A stretch of DNA of 64,000 bases from Paenibacillus endoradicis (GTDB lineage Bacteria > Bacillota > Bacilli > Paenibacillales > Paenibacillaceae), in assembly GCF_024721975.1 (NCBI RefSeq), contig NZ_JANQBB010000009.1:62001-126000 (forward strand), given 5' to 3'. Position numbers and translations under genes: made by a program. Shown here in pieces: positions 1-8,535 of this stretch; position 1 is the stretch's first letter, and each line of letters starts with the position of its first letter. The notes beneath the pieces were generated by a model. The model did no database searches and had not been told where the DNA came from. It saw only the letters and a program-made list of their open reading frames with translations.

Positions 1-500
1 ATTCGAATAACTTGTCCAGCTACTTTAATACCGAATTCAGCAAGAAATTGTCGCGCAACTGCACCCACTGCAACACGAGCGGCTGTTTCACGAGCACTAG
101 AACGTTCAAGAATATTACGAAGATCATGTTGATTGTATTTCAGACCACCGTTCAGATCAGCATGTCCAGGGCGCGGACGATGAACACGACGTTTTGTTTC
201 ATCGTTACCTTCAATGGGTTCAATGTTCATCACTTTAGTCCAATGTGTCCAGTCATTATTGGCAACGACAATCGCGATTGGAGCACCTGTAGTTTTACCA
301 TGACGCACACCACCAACAATATTAGCTGTATCTTTTTCGATTTGCATACGGCGACCACGTCCATGACCTTTTTGACGACGTTGCAATTGAAAATTCAATT
401 CCTCGAAATCAAGATTCAAATTGCTTGGCAGTCCTTCTATAATCGTAGTCAATTGAGGCCCGTGGGTTTCCCCAGCTGTCAAATATCGTAAACTCAACAT
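1..500 (-). CDS. aroC: Chorismate synthase, N-terminal part (cut by window edge)
   Basis: Catalyses the last step of the shikimate pathway, converting EPSP to chorismate with reduced FMN. The first 166 residues are visible. They contain the family signature TAGETHGP near residue 8 (Thr where many homologues have Ser), the FMN-binding stretch [27 protein letters not shown], and [16 protein letters not shown]. The start is set by a GGGGG Shine-Dalgarno (SD) a few bases upstream of the ATG at 500. The C-terminus lies beyond base 1. The order cheR-aroC matches B. subtilis. It has its own strong promoter, so it need not be read through from cheR. Confidence 0.97.
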   Translation of the reverse strand, partial: MLSLRYLTAGETHGPQLTTIIEGLPSNLNLDFEELNFQLQRRQKGHGRGRRMQIEKDTANIVGGVRHGKTTGAPIAIVVANNDWTHWTKVMNIEPIEGNDETKRRVHRPRPGHADLNGGLKYNQHDLRNILERSSARETAARVAVGAVARQFLAEFGIKVAGQVIR

Positions 501-562
501 TAGTTCCCCCTTTACAAGCAGAACTTCCTGCTCTCCGTTTAATGCCGTAAACATCTTTGCTC

Positions 563-591
563 ATTATAGTACAGCACTGCTAGTTTGACAA
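563..591 (-). promoter_or_regulatory. Sigma-A promoter of aroC
   Basis: On the minus strand TTGTCA and a perfect TATAAT are separated by 17 bases, and the aroC start lies about 60 bases downstream. This is a near-consensus housekeeping promoter. The rest of the 501-844 gap holds only this promoter and the cheR terminator. Confidence 0.8.
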
Positions 592-769
592 GAAAGCGTA
601 TAGCTTAATAGATAACTATTACGATATTAATAAGCAACAATACGAAGTTAAAAGCTGTATCTTATTTATATTCCAAGAGTAAAAAATACAAAGCACTACA
701 TAAAGCTGAAAGTACCTACGAATAGTGTTAACACCAATCATAAACATAACTATATCTAGATTAACATAC

Positions 770-827
770 AAAAAGTGAGTGAAAGGCTCTATTATAAGAA
801 CCTCTCACTCACTTTTTAATCTAATAG
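770..827 (-). terminator. Intrinsic terminator after cheR
   Basis: A 13-bp perfect stem (AAAAAGTGAGTGA with its complement) is extended by an inner GGTTC/GAGCC pairing and ends in a T-run in both directions. It lies just after the cheR stop codon and can act on either strand. Confidence 0.85.
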
Positions 828-844
828 TATAAGTGCTAATACAA

Positions 845-1624
845 TTATAATTTACGATAGAAGAAAGTATCCACCGTTTCAAAACCATATTGTGAAGGCG
901 TGAATATTTGTTCTGTACTTCCTACGAACAATAAGCCTCCTGATTTCAAAGCTTTTGCGAATTTATGATACAGCTCATTTTTCGCTTCCTCTGTGAAATA
1001 AATCATCACATTACGACAAACGATAAGGTCAAAGTCTTTATCGAAAGTATCAAACAATAAATTTTGTTGTTTGAACTGTATCGCTTTTTTCAATGAATCG
1101 ACGACGGAGAAAACGCCCTCGTCTTCTTGGAAATATTTCTGACGAAACAGTTGTGGAACATCACGAATGGAACGATCGAGATAAAATCCTTGAGTTGCCT
1201 TTGCTAGAACACCTACATCAAGATCCGTTGCGAGCAGATGCGTCTTTTGCAGAGCATGTAATTCATTCAAAATCATAGCAAGTGTGTATGGTTCTTCACC
1301 TGTAGAACAAGCAGCGCTCCATATCTTCACTCGATTTTGTGTTTGAATCATCTCAGGTAAAAACTTAGTTCGCAGCGTTTCCCAACGTTGTGGATTTCTC
1401 CAAAACTCCGACACATTAATTGTCATTCGATCAAGAAATTCATCTAATAAAGCTTTATTATGTGATAGTTCTTGAAAATAGCTGTCAAATGTCTGAAATC
1501 CATGTTTCATTCGCAATGTTGTTAGACGTCTTTTCATCTGCGCTTCTTTATATAAGGAAAGATCAATATCTGTTTTCTTCTTAATCTGATCTATGAATCT
1601 AGAAAAATCTAAATCTTCTGACAT
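845..1624 (-). CDS. cheR: Chemotaxis protein methyltransferase CheR
   Basis: SAM-dependent methyltransferase that methylates glutamates on chemoreceptors in the cytoplasm, resetting chemotactic signalling. It has 259 aa, the usual length. Residues 1-75 form the helical N-terminal domain. A SAM-binding Rossmann domain follows, with NVSEFWRN (70-77), SAACSTGEEPYT (103-114) and VCRNVMIYF near 198. The SD is GGAGG before ATG. It lies between ndk and aroC as in B. subtilis and starts 22 bases after the ndk stop, so it probably shares the ndk transcript. Confidence 0.96.
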   Translation of the reverse strand: MSEDLDFSRFIDQIKKKTDIDLSLYKEAQMKRRLTTLRMKHGFQTFDSYFQELSHNKALLDEFLDRMTINVSEFWRNPQRWETLRTKFLPEMIQTQNRVKIWSAACSTGEEPYTLAMILNELHALQKTHLLATDLDVGVLAKATQGFYLDRSIRDVPQLFRQKYFQEDEGVFSVVDSLKKAIQFKQQNLLFDTFDKDFDLIVCRNVMIYFTEEAKNELYHKFAKALKSGGLLFVGSTEQIFTPSQYGFETVDTFFYRKL

Positions 1625-1646
1625 AACCTAGCCTCCAAAGCTCATG

Positions 1647-2090
1647 TTAAATCCAACGCTGAATTGTATGCTCAAATTGTACAAGCTCGTTCTCGTTGAA
1701 AAATAATTGAATCTCTCGTTCAGCATTTTCAGAAGAATCAGATCCATGTATGAGATTAAAATTAGTGTGGATAGCAAAATCAGAACGAATCGTACCAGGA
1801 AAAGCTTCGACAGCATCGGTTTTACCAATCATAGCTCTTGATAAGGCAATGATATTATCACCTGACCAGACCATCGCAAATACTGGACCTGAAGTAATAA
1901 ATTTAAGTAAAGGCTCGTAGAAAGACTTCCCCTTATGCTCACCATAATGCGTTTCTGCTAGTTCAGTAGAGATCACCATAAACTTAGCGGCATTAAGTTG
2001 TAGCCCTTTCTTCTCAAAACGCGAAACAATTTCACCAATCAAACCTCTTTGTACTCCATCTGGCTTAATCATTAAAAACGTTCTTTCCAC
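1647..2090 (-). CDS. ndk: Nucleoside diphosphate kinase
   Basis: Transfers the gamma phosphate of ATP to NDPs through a phosphohistidine, balancing the NTP and dNTP pools. It has 147 aa (typical 147-150). It begins [20 protein letters not shown], and the active-site His is His115 in [16 protein letters not shown]. The start codon is GTG with AGGGG upstream. It sits between hepT and cheR as in Bacillus. Confidence 0.97.
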   Translation of the reverse strand: MERTFLMIKPDGVQRGLIGEIVSRFEKKGLQLNAAKFMVISTELAETHYGEHKGKSFYEPLLKFITSGPVFAMVWSGDNIIALSRAMIGKTDAVEAFPGTIRSDFAIHTNFNLIHGSDSSENAEREIQLFFNENELVQFEHTIQRWI

Positions 2091-2122
2091 AATATATGCC
2101 CCTTCCCCTAGTAAGCGGTATA

Positions 2123-3097
2123 TTAATAATTGCGTTTCCCTACGAAATGTGCGATATCAACAAGGTTCTTCTTAGCTGGAATCGCTGGAAGCTCTTCAAG
2201 TACTGCTAGTGCTTTAGCAATATATCGATTTGCCATTTCCTCCGCCAATTGACTCCCTTTACTATTACGAATGTATTGGATTGCTTTTTTCGTATTAGCT
2301 GCATCTCCATTTGCATGAATATTACGAATTTCGACTAATAGATCATCACGAATATCTGCATCTTGAAGTGCTAGAATAACAGGCAATGTAATATTTCCTT
2401 GTCTCATATCTGATCCTGGTGGCTTACCGAGCTGTTTCTCTGTACCATATAGATCAAGTAGATCATCAATAATCTGAAATGCCATCCCAACATTATATCC
2501 ATAACGATATAAAGCATTATATTGCTGAGGTGTACAACCCGCTACAATACCACCTAATTGTGTACTTATCGCAAGTAATAATGCTGTTTTTCGACGAATA
2601 CGTAATAAGTAATTGCGCACTGTTTGATTCGTATTGAAGAAATCACGGATCTGTTCCATTTCCCCAATACACATTTGAACAAGTGCTTTAGAAAGCATCG
2701 TATGTACATCTTTATTCTGAATCTGTGAAATCTGTGAAAGAGCTTTACCATGTATATAGTCACCAGTATACATCGCAATGCGATTATCCCATTTGGACTT
2801 CACAGTAAGCTGGCCTCGGCGTGTCTCTGCATCATCAATAACATCGTCATGAACAAGCGAAGCCATATGGATTAACTCTAAAGTTACAGCCACAGTCTTC
2901 AGGTCATTCAAGTTGTAAGTACCGAATTTCCCACCAAGCAATACAAAAACAGGACGAATCCTCTTTCCACCTGCTTTAAGTAAATGTAGGGCAGCCTCTG
3001 ACAATAATGGTTGCTCATCCGTTACAACTCGTTCTAGCTCATTCTCTATTTTGTTAATGTCGCCCTTCATCTTGGCGTATATTTCTAATAGTTTCAT
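2123..3097 (-). CDS. hepT: Heptaprenyl diphosphate synthase component II
   Basis: Large catalytic subunit of the heterodimeric prenyltransferase that extends FPP with IPP to make the C35 side chain of menaquinone-7. It has 324 aa. The first aspartate-rich motif is at residues 84-89 ([13 protein letters not shown]) and the second near residue 215 ([12 protein letters not shown]). GGKRIRP near residue 43 binds diphosphate. It works with HepS, encoded two genes upstream, and MenG lies between them as in B. subtilis. Confidence 0.96.
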   Translation of the reverse strand: MKLLEIYAKMKGDINKIENELERVVTDEQPLLSEAALHLLKAGGKRIRPVFVLLGGKFGTYNLNDLKTVAVTLELIHMASLVHDDVIDDAETRRGQLTVKSKWDNRIAMYTGDYIHGKALSQISQIQNKDVHTMLSKALVQMCIGEMEQIRDFFNTNQTVRNYLLRIRRKTALLLAISTQLGGIVAGCTPQQYNALYRYGYNVGMAFQIIDDLLDLYGTEKQLGKPPGSDMRQGNITLPVILALQDADIRDDLLVEIRNIHANGDAANTKKAIQYIRNSKGSQLAEEMANRYIAKALAVLEELPAIPAKKNLVDIAHFVGKRNY

Positions 3098-3182
3098 GAT
3101 CTCACCTTTTGTATAGCTCTAGGTTACTATATAACATAGCTTCTAACTTGGTTGAATCTTATATGTTATTTCTAGGATAGTA

Positions 3183-3902
3183 TTAATTAGTTTTTCTACC
3201 GATATGCAGTGCTGCGATACCCCAGAAAAAGTTTTTGACAACGACATTAACAGCTCCAACTTTCTCAAATAACTGACGCAATTCTTTCGCATCTAAAAAC
3301 AATTTCAGAGAATCCGGAAGCCACTTGTACGCAGCAAACTGTTTGGCGAACATTTTGCCTAACAGCGGTACCATTTTTTCGAAATAAAAATAGTAAATGG
3401 ATTTGAAAGGTTGTTTCTGAGGTTTGGACATTTCAAGACAAACAATTTGTCCGCCTGGTTTCACGACGCGTAACATTTCTGATACGACTTGCTCATAATC
3501 CGGTACATTACGTAGGCCAAATCCAATCGTTACATAATCAAATGAATTATCTTCGAAAGGTAGTTCCATCGCATTACCTTGAACAAGTTTAATTTGTTTA
3601 TTCAATCCAGCTTCAGCTACTTTTTGACGTCCTACGTCGAGCATTTGTTCACTGAAATCAAGTCCAGTTATGTGACCAGTTTCACTTGCTTTTGCAAGAT
3701 CAATCGTCCAGTCACAAGTACCACAACAAAGATCAAGTGCTGTTTGGCCTTTTTGAACATTCATTATCTTCATCGTTTTTTTACGCCATACTTTATGTTG
3801 ACCAAAACTCATAAGATCGTTCATCATATCGTATTTAGGAGCGATTGTCTCAAACAGTTCATGAACATGGCTTTTTGTATCGTTTAAGTTATTGCTACTC
3901 AT
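3183..3902 (-). CDS. menG: Demethylmenaquinone methyltransferase
   Basis: SAM-dependent C-methyltransferase performing the last step of menaquinone synthesis (UbiE/MenG family). It has 239 aa. SAM motif I is ALDLCCGTCDWTIDLA near residues 54-69, and GFGLRNVPDYEQVVSEMLRVVKPGG is the UbiE family signature near 130-155. The start overlaps the end of hepS by 4 bases (ATGA), which indicates translational coupling within hepS-menG-hepT. Confidence 0.97.
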   Translation of the reverse strand: MSSNNLNDTKSHVHELFETIAPKYDMMNDLMSFGQHKVWRKKTMKIMNVQKGQTALDLCCGTCDWTIDLAKASETGHITGLDFSEQMLDVGRQKVAEAGLNKQIKLVQGNAMELPFEDNSFDYVTIGFGLRNVPDYEQVVSEMLRVVKPGGQIVCLEMSKPQKQPFKSIYYFYFEKMVPLLGKMFAKQFAAYKWLPDSLKLFLDAKELRQLFEKVGAVNVVVKNFFWGIAALHIGRKTN

Positions 3903-4756
3903 TGTGCTTCAACTTCTTTCATCGAAAAATTACCTAGTTGATTTTTCATTTCCTCAACCGTATGAGCTAACTCAGCTTTTAGTTCTACTAGCTGCTCTGT
4001 TTCAAGTATGCGTAGTACTGCTTCATATGCTGTATGTAAATAATCAAGCATATGGCGACGTACTTGGTACTTATCAACTAACAGTTTGTAACTATTCTGT
4101 TGCAGCATTTTTTTCTCTTCGGTTGAAGTTACAATATTATGTAAATTCCAATATGCGAAACTACGAGCGTATCCACCAGCGTCGAAAATATTTTTCAACT
4201 CATCGAGCATAACTTCAAAAGCTGTAACCTGTTGTAATAGTTCTTTCCATACCTTCGCTATCGGCTGACTTAAATATTTATGGAAAGGGGCAAACATTTC
4301 ACTTTTTAGTGAGATTCGATTCATTAAGTATTGTTCTGTCGTTAACGAAGCATTCTCGGCTGTTGTATAGAATGAAATTTTCAGACGGTTAACATCAGCA
4401 ACTGCTTTACTAAGAATAGCGACTAATTCAATTTCACCTTTAGCTGCAAGAAGTTGATAAAATCTCGCACTAAAGAAATCGCCCGCCAAAATTTTCAATT
4501 GTCTAGAACGCATTTGAATTTCCGTTCGTTGTCCAGTCTCCGTATCAACAAGATCATGCGTATCCATACCGAGTTGAACTAGAGCGGTCACAAGACTGAA
4601 TAACTCACTACGTTCTCTCGTCTCTTTAGATTGCGCTAATACAGCATATAATAGCTGTAGTCTAGGCTCCGAATACGACGGTAGTTCAGTATGAGCATGG
4701 ATCATATCGTAGCTTACGTATGGATCTGCCGCATCCGCTACAGAGTATTTTTTCAT
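3899..4756 (-). CDS. hepS: Heptaprenyl diphosphate synthase component I
   Basis: Small, non-catalytic subunit that sets product chain length in the HepS/HepT synthase. It has 285 aa, is mostly helical and lacks aspartate-rich motifs. The stretch TETGQRTEIQMRSRQLKILAGDFFSARFYQLLAAKGEIELV near residues 101-141 resembles a HepS family signature in which DxxxAR-like catalytic residues are absent. The SD is GGAGG. Its position upstream of menG-hepT supports the call more than any single motif. Confidence 0.93.
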   Translation of the reverse strand: MKKYSVADAADPYVSYDMIHAHTELPSYSEPRLQLLYAVLAQSKETRERSELFSLVTALVQLGMDTHDLVDTETGQRTEIQMRSRQLKILAGDFFSARFYQLLAAKGEIELVAILSKAVADVNRLKISFYTTAENASLTTEQYLMNRISLKSEMFAPFHKYLSQPIAKVWKELLQQVTAFEVMLDELKNIFDAGGYARSFAYWNLHNIVTSTEEKKMLQQNSYKLLVDKYQVRRHMLDYLHTAYEAVLRILETEQLVELKAELAHTVEEMKNQLGNFSMKEVEAQ

Positions 4757-4880
4757 CTATGAAGCCTCCGTACAAAATTAGGTTATATCCGCATAACAAT
4801 GCTAATCATTATAACACAAATCTCAATTCATTCCTAGAAAGGTTATTAGTCATTCCATGGGTTAGTTATATCACACTTCG

Positions 4881-5405
4881 CTATTGCCAATAAATCGTCT
4901 TTTTTACTCGTAGTCTTTGCACCCAATTAGGATCATTAAGCCATTGAACATCTTTTAACTGCTGGCTTCCATCCTCTAACCATGCATCATTACGATATAA
5001 ATTACAAGTGAATATAATGACACTATCGTTACGATTTAGTGGATTCTCCATTACTTTCACTTGTAACTGTTCAATGTTCATAGTCTTTTCAAAAGCTAGA
5101 CTAACAAACTGTGGAATATCTGCATATATAAGTTGTTCTGGTGTCTGTTCATTATTGACAAATAACACCACTTCTAGAACGTGTCTATTCAAATTGATTT
5201 TAGATAAATGACTTGTATCTATAAAATCATTGATAACATCAACAATGTTGTCATTACTTAAATTCACTTGTTTCATATGTGTCCCTGCATTTACTTGTAC
5301 CTGTCCATATGAATTTTCATCTATATGTAACATACTATAGTATAAAATAATACTTATGAGCAGTGTAATAAGCGATGCAAGTAATAAACCTTTCATCTGC
5401 TTCAT
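4881..5405 (-). CDS. Hypothetical membrane-anchored protein
   Basis: This 174-aa protein is not one I recognise. Residues 7-25 form one hydrophobic segment (GLLLASLITLLISIILYYS), probably an uncleaved anchor. The rest, with many Asn, Asp and Val residues, would be extracytoplasmic. There are no cysteines in a lipobox and no catalytic motif I can name. The SD is AGGAGG with good spacing. It lies between mtrB and hepS, where B. subtilis has no gene. Confidence 0.75.
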   Translation of the reverse strand: MKQMKGLLLASLITLLISIILYYSMLHIDENSYGQVQVNAGTHMKQVNLSNDNIVDVINDFIDTSHLSKINLNRHVLEVVLFVNNEQTPEQLIYADIPQFVSLAFEKTMNIEQLQVKVMENPLNRNDSVIIFTCNLYRNDAWLEDGSQQLKDVQWLNDPNWVQRLRVKKTIYWQ

Positions 5406-5531
5406 CGTTCCACCTCCTATAGCTATCGCTTATCTATAGTGTACGGTAGTAGTACGAGCAATATTCAATTTACACGAAATTATTCCACATTAATTTGATG
5501 ATTACTAGCTATCATAAAATTTGAAAGAAAA

Positions 5532-5568
5532 AATCCCAATAGCGACGTTAATGTCATCTATTGGGATT
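5532..5568 (-). terminator. Intrinsic terminator after mtrB
   Basis: An 11-bp perfect stem AATCCCAATAG/CTATTGGGATT is followed on the minus strand by TTTTTTC. It lies 17 bases after the mtrB stop. Confidence 0.9.
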
Positions 5569-5585
5569 CAATATTACGAGAACTA

Positions 5586-5807
5586 CTATTCATCTGTATG
5601 CACGGTACCATATTTCGTCAAGACCGTAGCTTTACCGCGAATTTTAATAGCGGATGTATGATCAGTAAACTGACAGATTAGCACTTCATTCTTATCAAGT
5701 TTTTCAGTATGATGAAATCTTGTATCTTGACCTCTAGTCAAACCCATAACAGTTACGCCCTGATCTTTGGCTTTAATTACTACATAATCGCCTGTCTGTT
5801 GCTCCAT
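5586..5807 (-). CDS. mtrB: trp RNA-binding attenuation protein (TRAP)
   Basis: TRAP forms an 11-subunit ring that binds tryptophan and then wraps (G/U)AG repeats in trp leader RNA, causing termination or blocking translation. The 73-aa protein retains [38 protein letters not shown] and [11 protein letters not shown], which cover the tryptophan pocket and the RNA-binding KKR surface. I chose the ATG at 5807 because GAGGG sits 6 bases upstream and the length then matches the family; an in-frame ATG nine codons upstream has no SD. B. subtilis mtrA (folE), its usual operon partner, is absent. Confidence 0.95.
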   Translation of the reverse strand: MEQQTGDYVVIKAKDQGVTVMGLTRGQDTRFHHTEKLDKNEVLICQFTDHTSAIKIRGKATVLTKYGTVHTDE

Positions 5808-5916
5808 CTCATTCCCTCGCATTCTTGAAGACAATCTAGCTTACCTCACAGAATTATATTAGAATCATCTCTATTGTGCAATGCCTACTTGGAAAAGTTA
5901 ATATTCCCTATGAAAA

Positions 5917-5959
5917 AGAGGCTACTTCTATGTATACAGAATATACAGAAGCAGCCTCT
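5917..5959 (-). terminator. Intrinsic terminator after hbs
   Basis: AGAGGCT-CTTCT pairs with AGAAG-AGCCTCT across a short AT-rich loop. A TTTTT run follows on the minus strand, 14 bases after the HU stop. Confidence 0.9.
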
Positions 5960-5972
5960 AGATGGCAAAATA

Positions 5973-6248
5973 TTATTGAGCAACTAAATCTTTAAGTTGC
6001 TTACCTGGTTTGAATGCAGGGATTTTGCTTGCAGCGATATCGATTTCTTGTCCTGTTTGAGGGTTACGTCCTTTACGAGCTTGACGCTCACGCACTTCAA
6101 AGTTACCAAAGCCAACAAGTTGAACTTTGTCGCCACCTTGAAGAGCTTCACCGATTGCTTCAAACACTGCATCTACAGCTTTACCTGCGTCTTTCTTAGT
6201 AAGACCAGAAAGTTCAGATACTTGGTTAATCAAATCTGTTTTGTTCAT
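5973..6248 (-). CDS. hbs: DNA-binding protein HU
   Basis: Small nucleoid protein that bends and compacts DNA as a dimer. It has 91 aa (family 90-92). The sequence starts [42 protein letters not shown] near residues 46-66 is the beta-arm with the intercalating Pro. The SD AAGGAGGTGA is near perfect, as expected for an abundant protein. Confidence 0.98.
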   Translation of the reverse strand: MNKTDLINQVSELSGLTKKDAGKAVDAVFEAIGEALQGGDKVQLVGFGNFEVRERQARKGRNPQTGQEIDIAASKIPAFKPGKQLKDLVAQ

Positions 6249-6706
6249 TGTTTCACCTCCTTAAAGTAAACTAGACTAGCGAAATACTATATTATCTCTC
6301 ATATTGACCTGTTTTTTTGAAATATATACCTTTTTTACAATAAAACTATAGTAATACAAGAAAAAGACAATTACAAGCAAGAAAATAAATAAATCCAGAC
6401 GTAACAAGGACTTCAATTGCACTATTATCTCAATGACAAACAATTCATATTTACTGAGCATAACGCTAATGAAACTTAGGTACTAGGAACTTTAGAACTA
6501 ATTCCTTGAAATTATCACGGAAAGTTGTAAAAAGTTTTAATAAGTTACAAGTAAAACTTACAATTCGACATGAATACTATATTTCAAAAGCTATCAATAG
6601 TCGAATTAAAGCCCAATTATTATTCGACTATATTTTTTTCCATTCGTATACGTGAGGTGCGACTGAGTAATTGCGTGTAACTGTGCAGTGATGTGTTTCA
6701 CTTTTT
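6249..6706. other. Intergenic region upstream of hbs
   Basis: About 460 bases of AT-rich DNA between the HU start and the next terminator. The hbs promoter must lie here, but I could not choose one with good spacing. A 61-codon open frame on the minus strand (6276-6461) lacks an SD and looks like chance. Confidence 0.5.
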
Positions 6707-6749
6707 AAAATAGTCACTTCTTAATTAGCTATTAAGAAGTGACTATTTT
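6707..6749 (-). terminator. Intrinsic terminator after the catB-like gene
   Basis: An 18-bp perfect stem (AAAATAGTCACTTCTTAA and its complement) has a 7-base loop. A TTTTAAAAA tail follows on the minus strand. It lies 48 bases after the acetyltransferase stop. Confidence 0.9.
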
Positions 6750-6796
6750 ATTAAACTTATTCAGTTTTATTCTAATGAGATAATCTATAATTAAAG

Positions 6797-7453
6797 TTAT
6801 AGTTTAATTTCCCTTTGATAAAAGTCATATAAATGGTCAATAGAAGAACTAGACAAAATAAAACTGGCTCTTTCAATTTTCTCACGTTCCCAATCGAACC
6901 AACGCATTTCTTTCAATTTTTCGATTTCTTTGTCTGTAAAACGTTTCTTTATTTCTTTTGCAGGGTTGCCACCCACTATTGTATATGGTGGGACATCTTT
7001 TGCAACAACTGATCCTGCCGCAACAATAGCACCTTCACCTATTCTCACACCGGGCATAATCATTGCATTCATGCCAATCCAGGCATCATTTTCAATAATT
7101 GTATCCCCTTTTGGTTCGTAAGAAGTTTCAATTAGTTCTACAAACGGGTACACGGTAATCCAATCAGAATGATGATTGTGATTTCCACCCATTAATATAA
7201 TAACGCCACTTGCAATGCAAACGTATTTTCCTATAATCAATTTATCTAAGTGCCAACCATAGTCTTCGATAGGGTTAAATAGTTTTCTTGATTTTTCATC
7301 TCCCCATAGGTACCTAACACACCCGTCTTCAAAATCATGATTATCGTAATAACCAGAATAGTAGGAGTATTCACCCACTTCAATCATTGGGTTGGTGACA
7401 ATATCTTTTAAATACTTTATCTCAGACCAGTGGTTAAACTGATGTTGTTTCAT
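6797..7453 (-). CDS. CatB-type xenobiotic O-acetyltransferase (probable chloramphenicol acetyltransferase)
   Basis: A left-handed beta-helix (hexapeptide repeat) acetyltransferase of the XAT family, which acetylates chloramphenicol (CatB) or streptogramin A (Vat) with acetyl-CoA. It has 218 aa; the family usually has 208-220. EVGEYSYYSGYYDNHDF (25-41) and GGNHNHHSDWITVYPF (89-104) align best with CatB; His94 is the likely catalytic His. Hexapeptide repeats GDTIIENDAWIGMNAMIMPG and GAIVAAGSVVAKDVPPYTIV, then GGNPAKEIKKRF, complete the helix. The SD GAGGG lies directly beside a hairpin and a leader peptide, described separately. Substrate is inferred: many chromosomal XAT enzymes have no proven drug target. 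Confidence 0.88.
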   Translation of the reverse strand: MKQHQFNHWSEIKYLKDIVTNPMIEVGEYSYYSGYYDNHDFEDGCVRYLWGDEKSRKLFNPIEDYGWHLDKLIIGKYVCIASGVIILMGGNHNHHSDWITVYPFVELIETSYEPKGDTIIENDAWIGMNAMIMPGVRIGEGAIVAAGSVVAKDVPPYTIVGGNPAKEIKKRFTDKEIEKLKEMRWFDWEREKIERASFILSSSSIDHLYDFYQREIKL

Positions 7454-7464
7454 TATTTTCCCTC

Positions 7465-7501
7465 GCTTCTAAGTAGGATAGATCATTTTTCACTTAGAAG
7501 C
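7465..7501 (-). promoter_or_regulatory. Hairpin abutting the catB-like ribosome binding site (candidate translational attenuator)
   Basis: A perfect 10-bp stem GCTTCTAAGT/ACTTAGAAGC with a 17-base loop. On the mRNA the left arm contains the last codon and stop of the leader peptide. The right arm ends at the base immediately before the SD GAGGG of the acetyltransferase. A ribosome held near the end of the leader would open the stem. This is the arrangement of cat and erm attenuators in Gram-positive bacteria. The regulatory role is inferred. Confidence 0.65.
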
Positions 7502-7547
7502 TTGATGCAGTAGCAACATTCTTAATTCGTTTCAAACGACGAACCAT
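7494..7547 (-). CDS. Leader peptide of the catB-like gene (17 aa)
   Basis: The short frame reads MVRRLKRIKNVATASSF and stops inside the left arm of the hairpin. An alternative ATG three codons upstream (7556) would add MRK; the ATG at 7547 has the better spacing from the SD AGGAAAAGGA. The transcript would begin only about 25 bases upstream. The C-terminal Ala-Thr-Ala-Ser-Ser run is notable because chloramphenicol arrests ribosomes when Ala, Ser or Thr is the penultimate nascent residue. RRLKR contains the basic-x-basic motif known for macrolide-dependent arrest. Whether it is translated is not shown. Confidence 0.6.
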   Translation of the reverse strand: MVRRLKRIKNVATASSF

Positions 7548-7578
7548 CTTTCTCATCCTTTTCCTATTTGATGGGGAG

Positions 7579-7607
7579 ATTATAACAAATGTATCGTCTT
7601 ATTTCAA
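7579..7607 (-). promoter_or_regulatory. Sigma-A promoter of the leader-catB unit
   Basis: On the minus strand TTGAAA, 17 bases, then a perfect TATAAT. The predicted transcript starts near 7572, about 15-25 bases before the leader peptide start, so promoter, leader, hairpin and enzyme form one compact unit. Confidence 0.75.
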
Positions 7608-7784
7608 ATCTTAATGCATAGTTTGACAATAACTTATAAGGGTATTTCAATCCACACACCAATGTAAGGAACGACTGAATAAATGCATCGAAGACACATA
7701 TTGTGCAATAAAAAAAAGAATAATGTTAAACGACATTAAACATAACGAAGTAGTGAAATTTATGTTGGTATTTGAAATTGAAAA

Positions 7785-7814
7785 GGGTCATTACAGTTGA
7801 AGAAGTAATGACCC
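7785..7814 (-). terminator. Intrinsic terminator after the GNAT gene
   Basis: A 10-bp perfect stem GGGTCATTAC/GTAATGACCC with a 10-base loop. A modest TTTTCAATTTC tail follows on the minus strand. Confidence 0.7.
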
Positions 7815-7913
7815 CGTTAACTTAATAAGTACATCTGTATCATAATTGATATTAGCTTATTAAATTGATTATTAATACATTTCTATCAGCGTCTTTATAA
7901 TTAAAATAGCAGA

Positions 7914-8369
7914 TTATATCTGCAATGTCATAAACCGACTGTTTGGGTCATCTGTATATTTATCGAAAGGCTCGCAGTATGTAAATCCAAAGCTTTCATA
8001 TAGTCGACGAGCAGGAAGAAAGGCTTCCATAGCTCCTGTTTCTAGGCTTAATTTTGTATAATTACGCATTTTAGCTTCATTAATAATATGCTGTAACATG
8101 GATTTGGAAACACCTTTTCTCAAATATTTTTCTACCGTTCGCATTGATTTTACTTCTCCATGTTTTGTAGTTAGTTCCTTTAAAGCTCCACAACCCATAA
8201 TTTCTTCGTCTTCCCAGACACTATAAAAAGTAACATCATCTTGCTTAAGTCCTGCAACATTTAACGCATGAATACTTTCAGGAGGGGAGTTTTCAGTCAT
8301 ACCTGCTAAGTGTATGCTAATAAGTTCAATAGTTCTTACATCTGTTAAGTCATCTAGTTTAATTTTCAT
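7914..8369 (-). CDS. GNAT-family N-acetyltransferase
   Basis: Predicted acetyl-CoA-dependent N-acetyltransferase of 151 aa, with unknown substrate. The GNAT core shows a beta4 strand (VKSMRTVEKYLRKG), then RKGVSKSMLQHIINEA as a divergent pyrophosphate-binding motif A, and LSLETGAMEAFLPARRLYESFGFTYCEPF as motif B with the typical YxxxGF. It resembles the YsnE-type proteins of Bacillus. It is absent from this position in B. subtilis, so it is part of the accessory pocket between hbs and spoIVA. Confidence 0.87.
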   Translation of the reverse strand: MKIKLDDLTDVRTIELISIHLAGMTENSPPESIHALNVAGLKQDDVTFYSVWEDEEIMGCGALKELTTKHGEVKSMRTVEKYLRKGVSKSMLQHIINEAKMRNYTKLSLETGAMEAFLPARRLYESFGFTYCEPFDKYTDDPNSRFMTLQI

Positions 8370-8485
8370 AATATTGCACCATCCTTTTCTTTATTGTAAT
8401 ATGTTTTTTAGCACTTTTAAACAAATTTACGATAAGCAATCTATCCATAATCTGTTTCTATTTTCAATACTCCCACATAGAAAAA

Positions 8486-8520
8486 GACAGTCATAGCGAC
8501 GTAATGTCGTTACAACTGCC
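8486..8520 (-). terminator. Intrinsic terminator after spoIVA
   Basis: GGCAGT pairs with ACTGTC (one G-U), with an inner GAC/GTC pairing. TTTTTC follows on the minus strand, shortly after the spoIVA stop. Confidence 0.75.
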
Positions 8521-8535
8521 TTTATTCAAATGTTA

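Noticed and set aside
12..491. 159-codon plus-strand frame at the left end
   Set aside because: It is antisense to aroC; the minus-strand translation matches chorismate synthase along its whole length.
6276..6461. 61-codon hydrophobic frame upstream of hbs
   Set aside because: No SD, very AT-rich, and it occupies the place where the hbs promoter should be.
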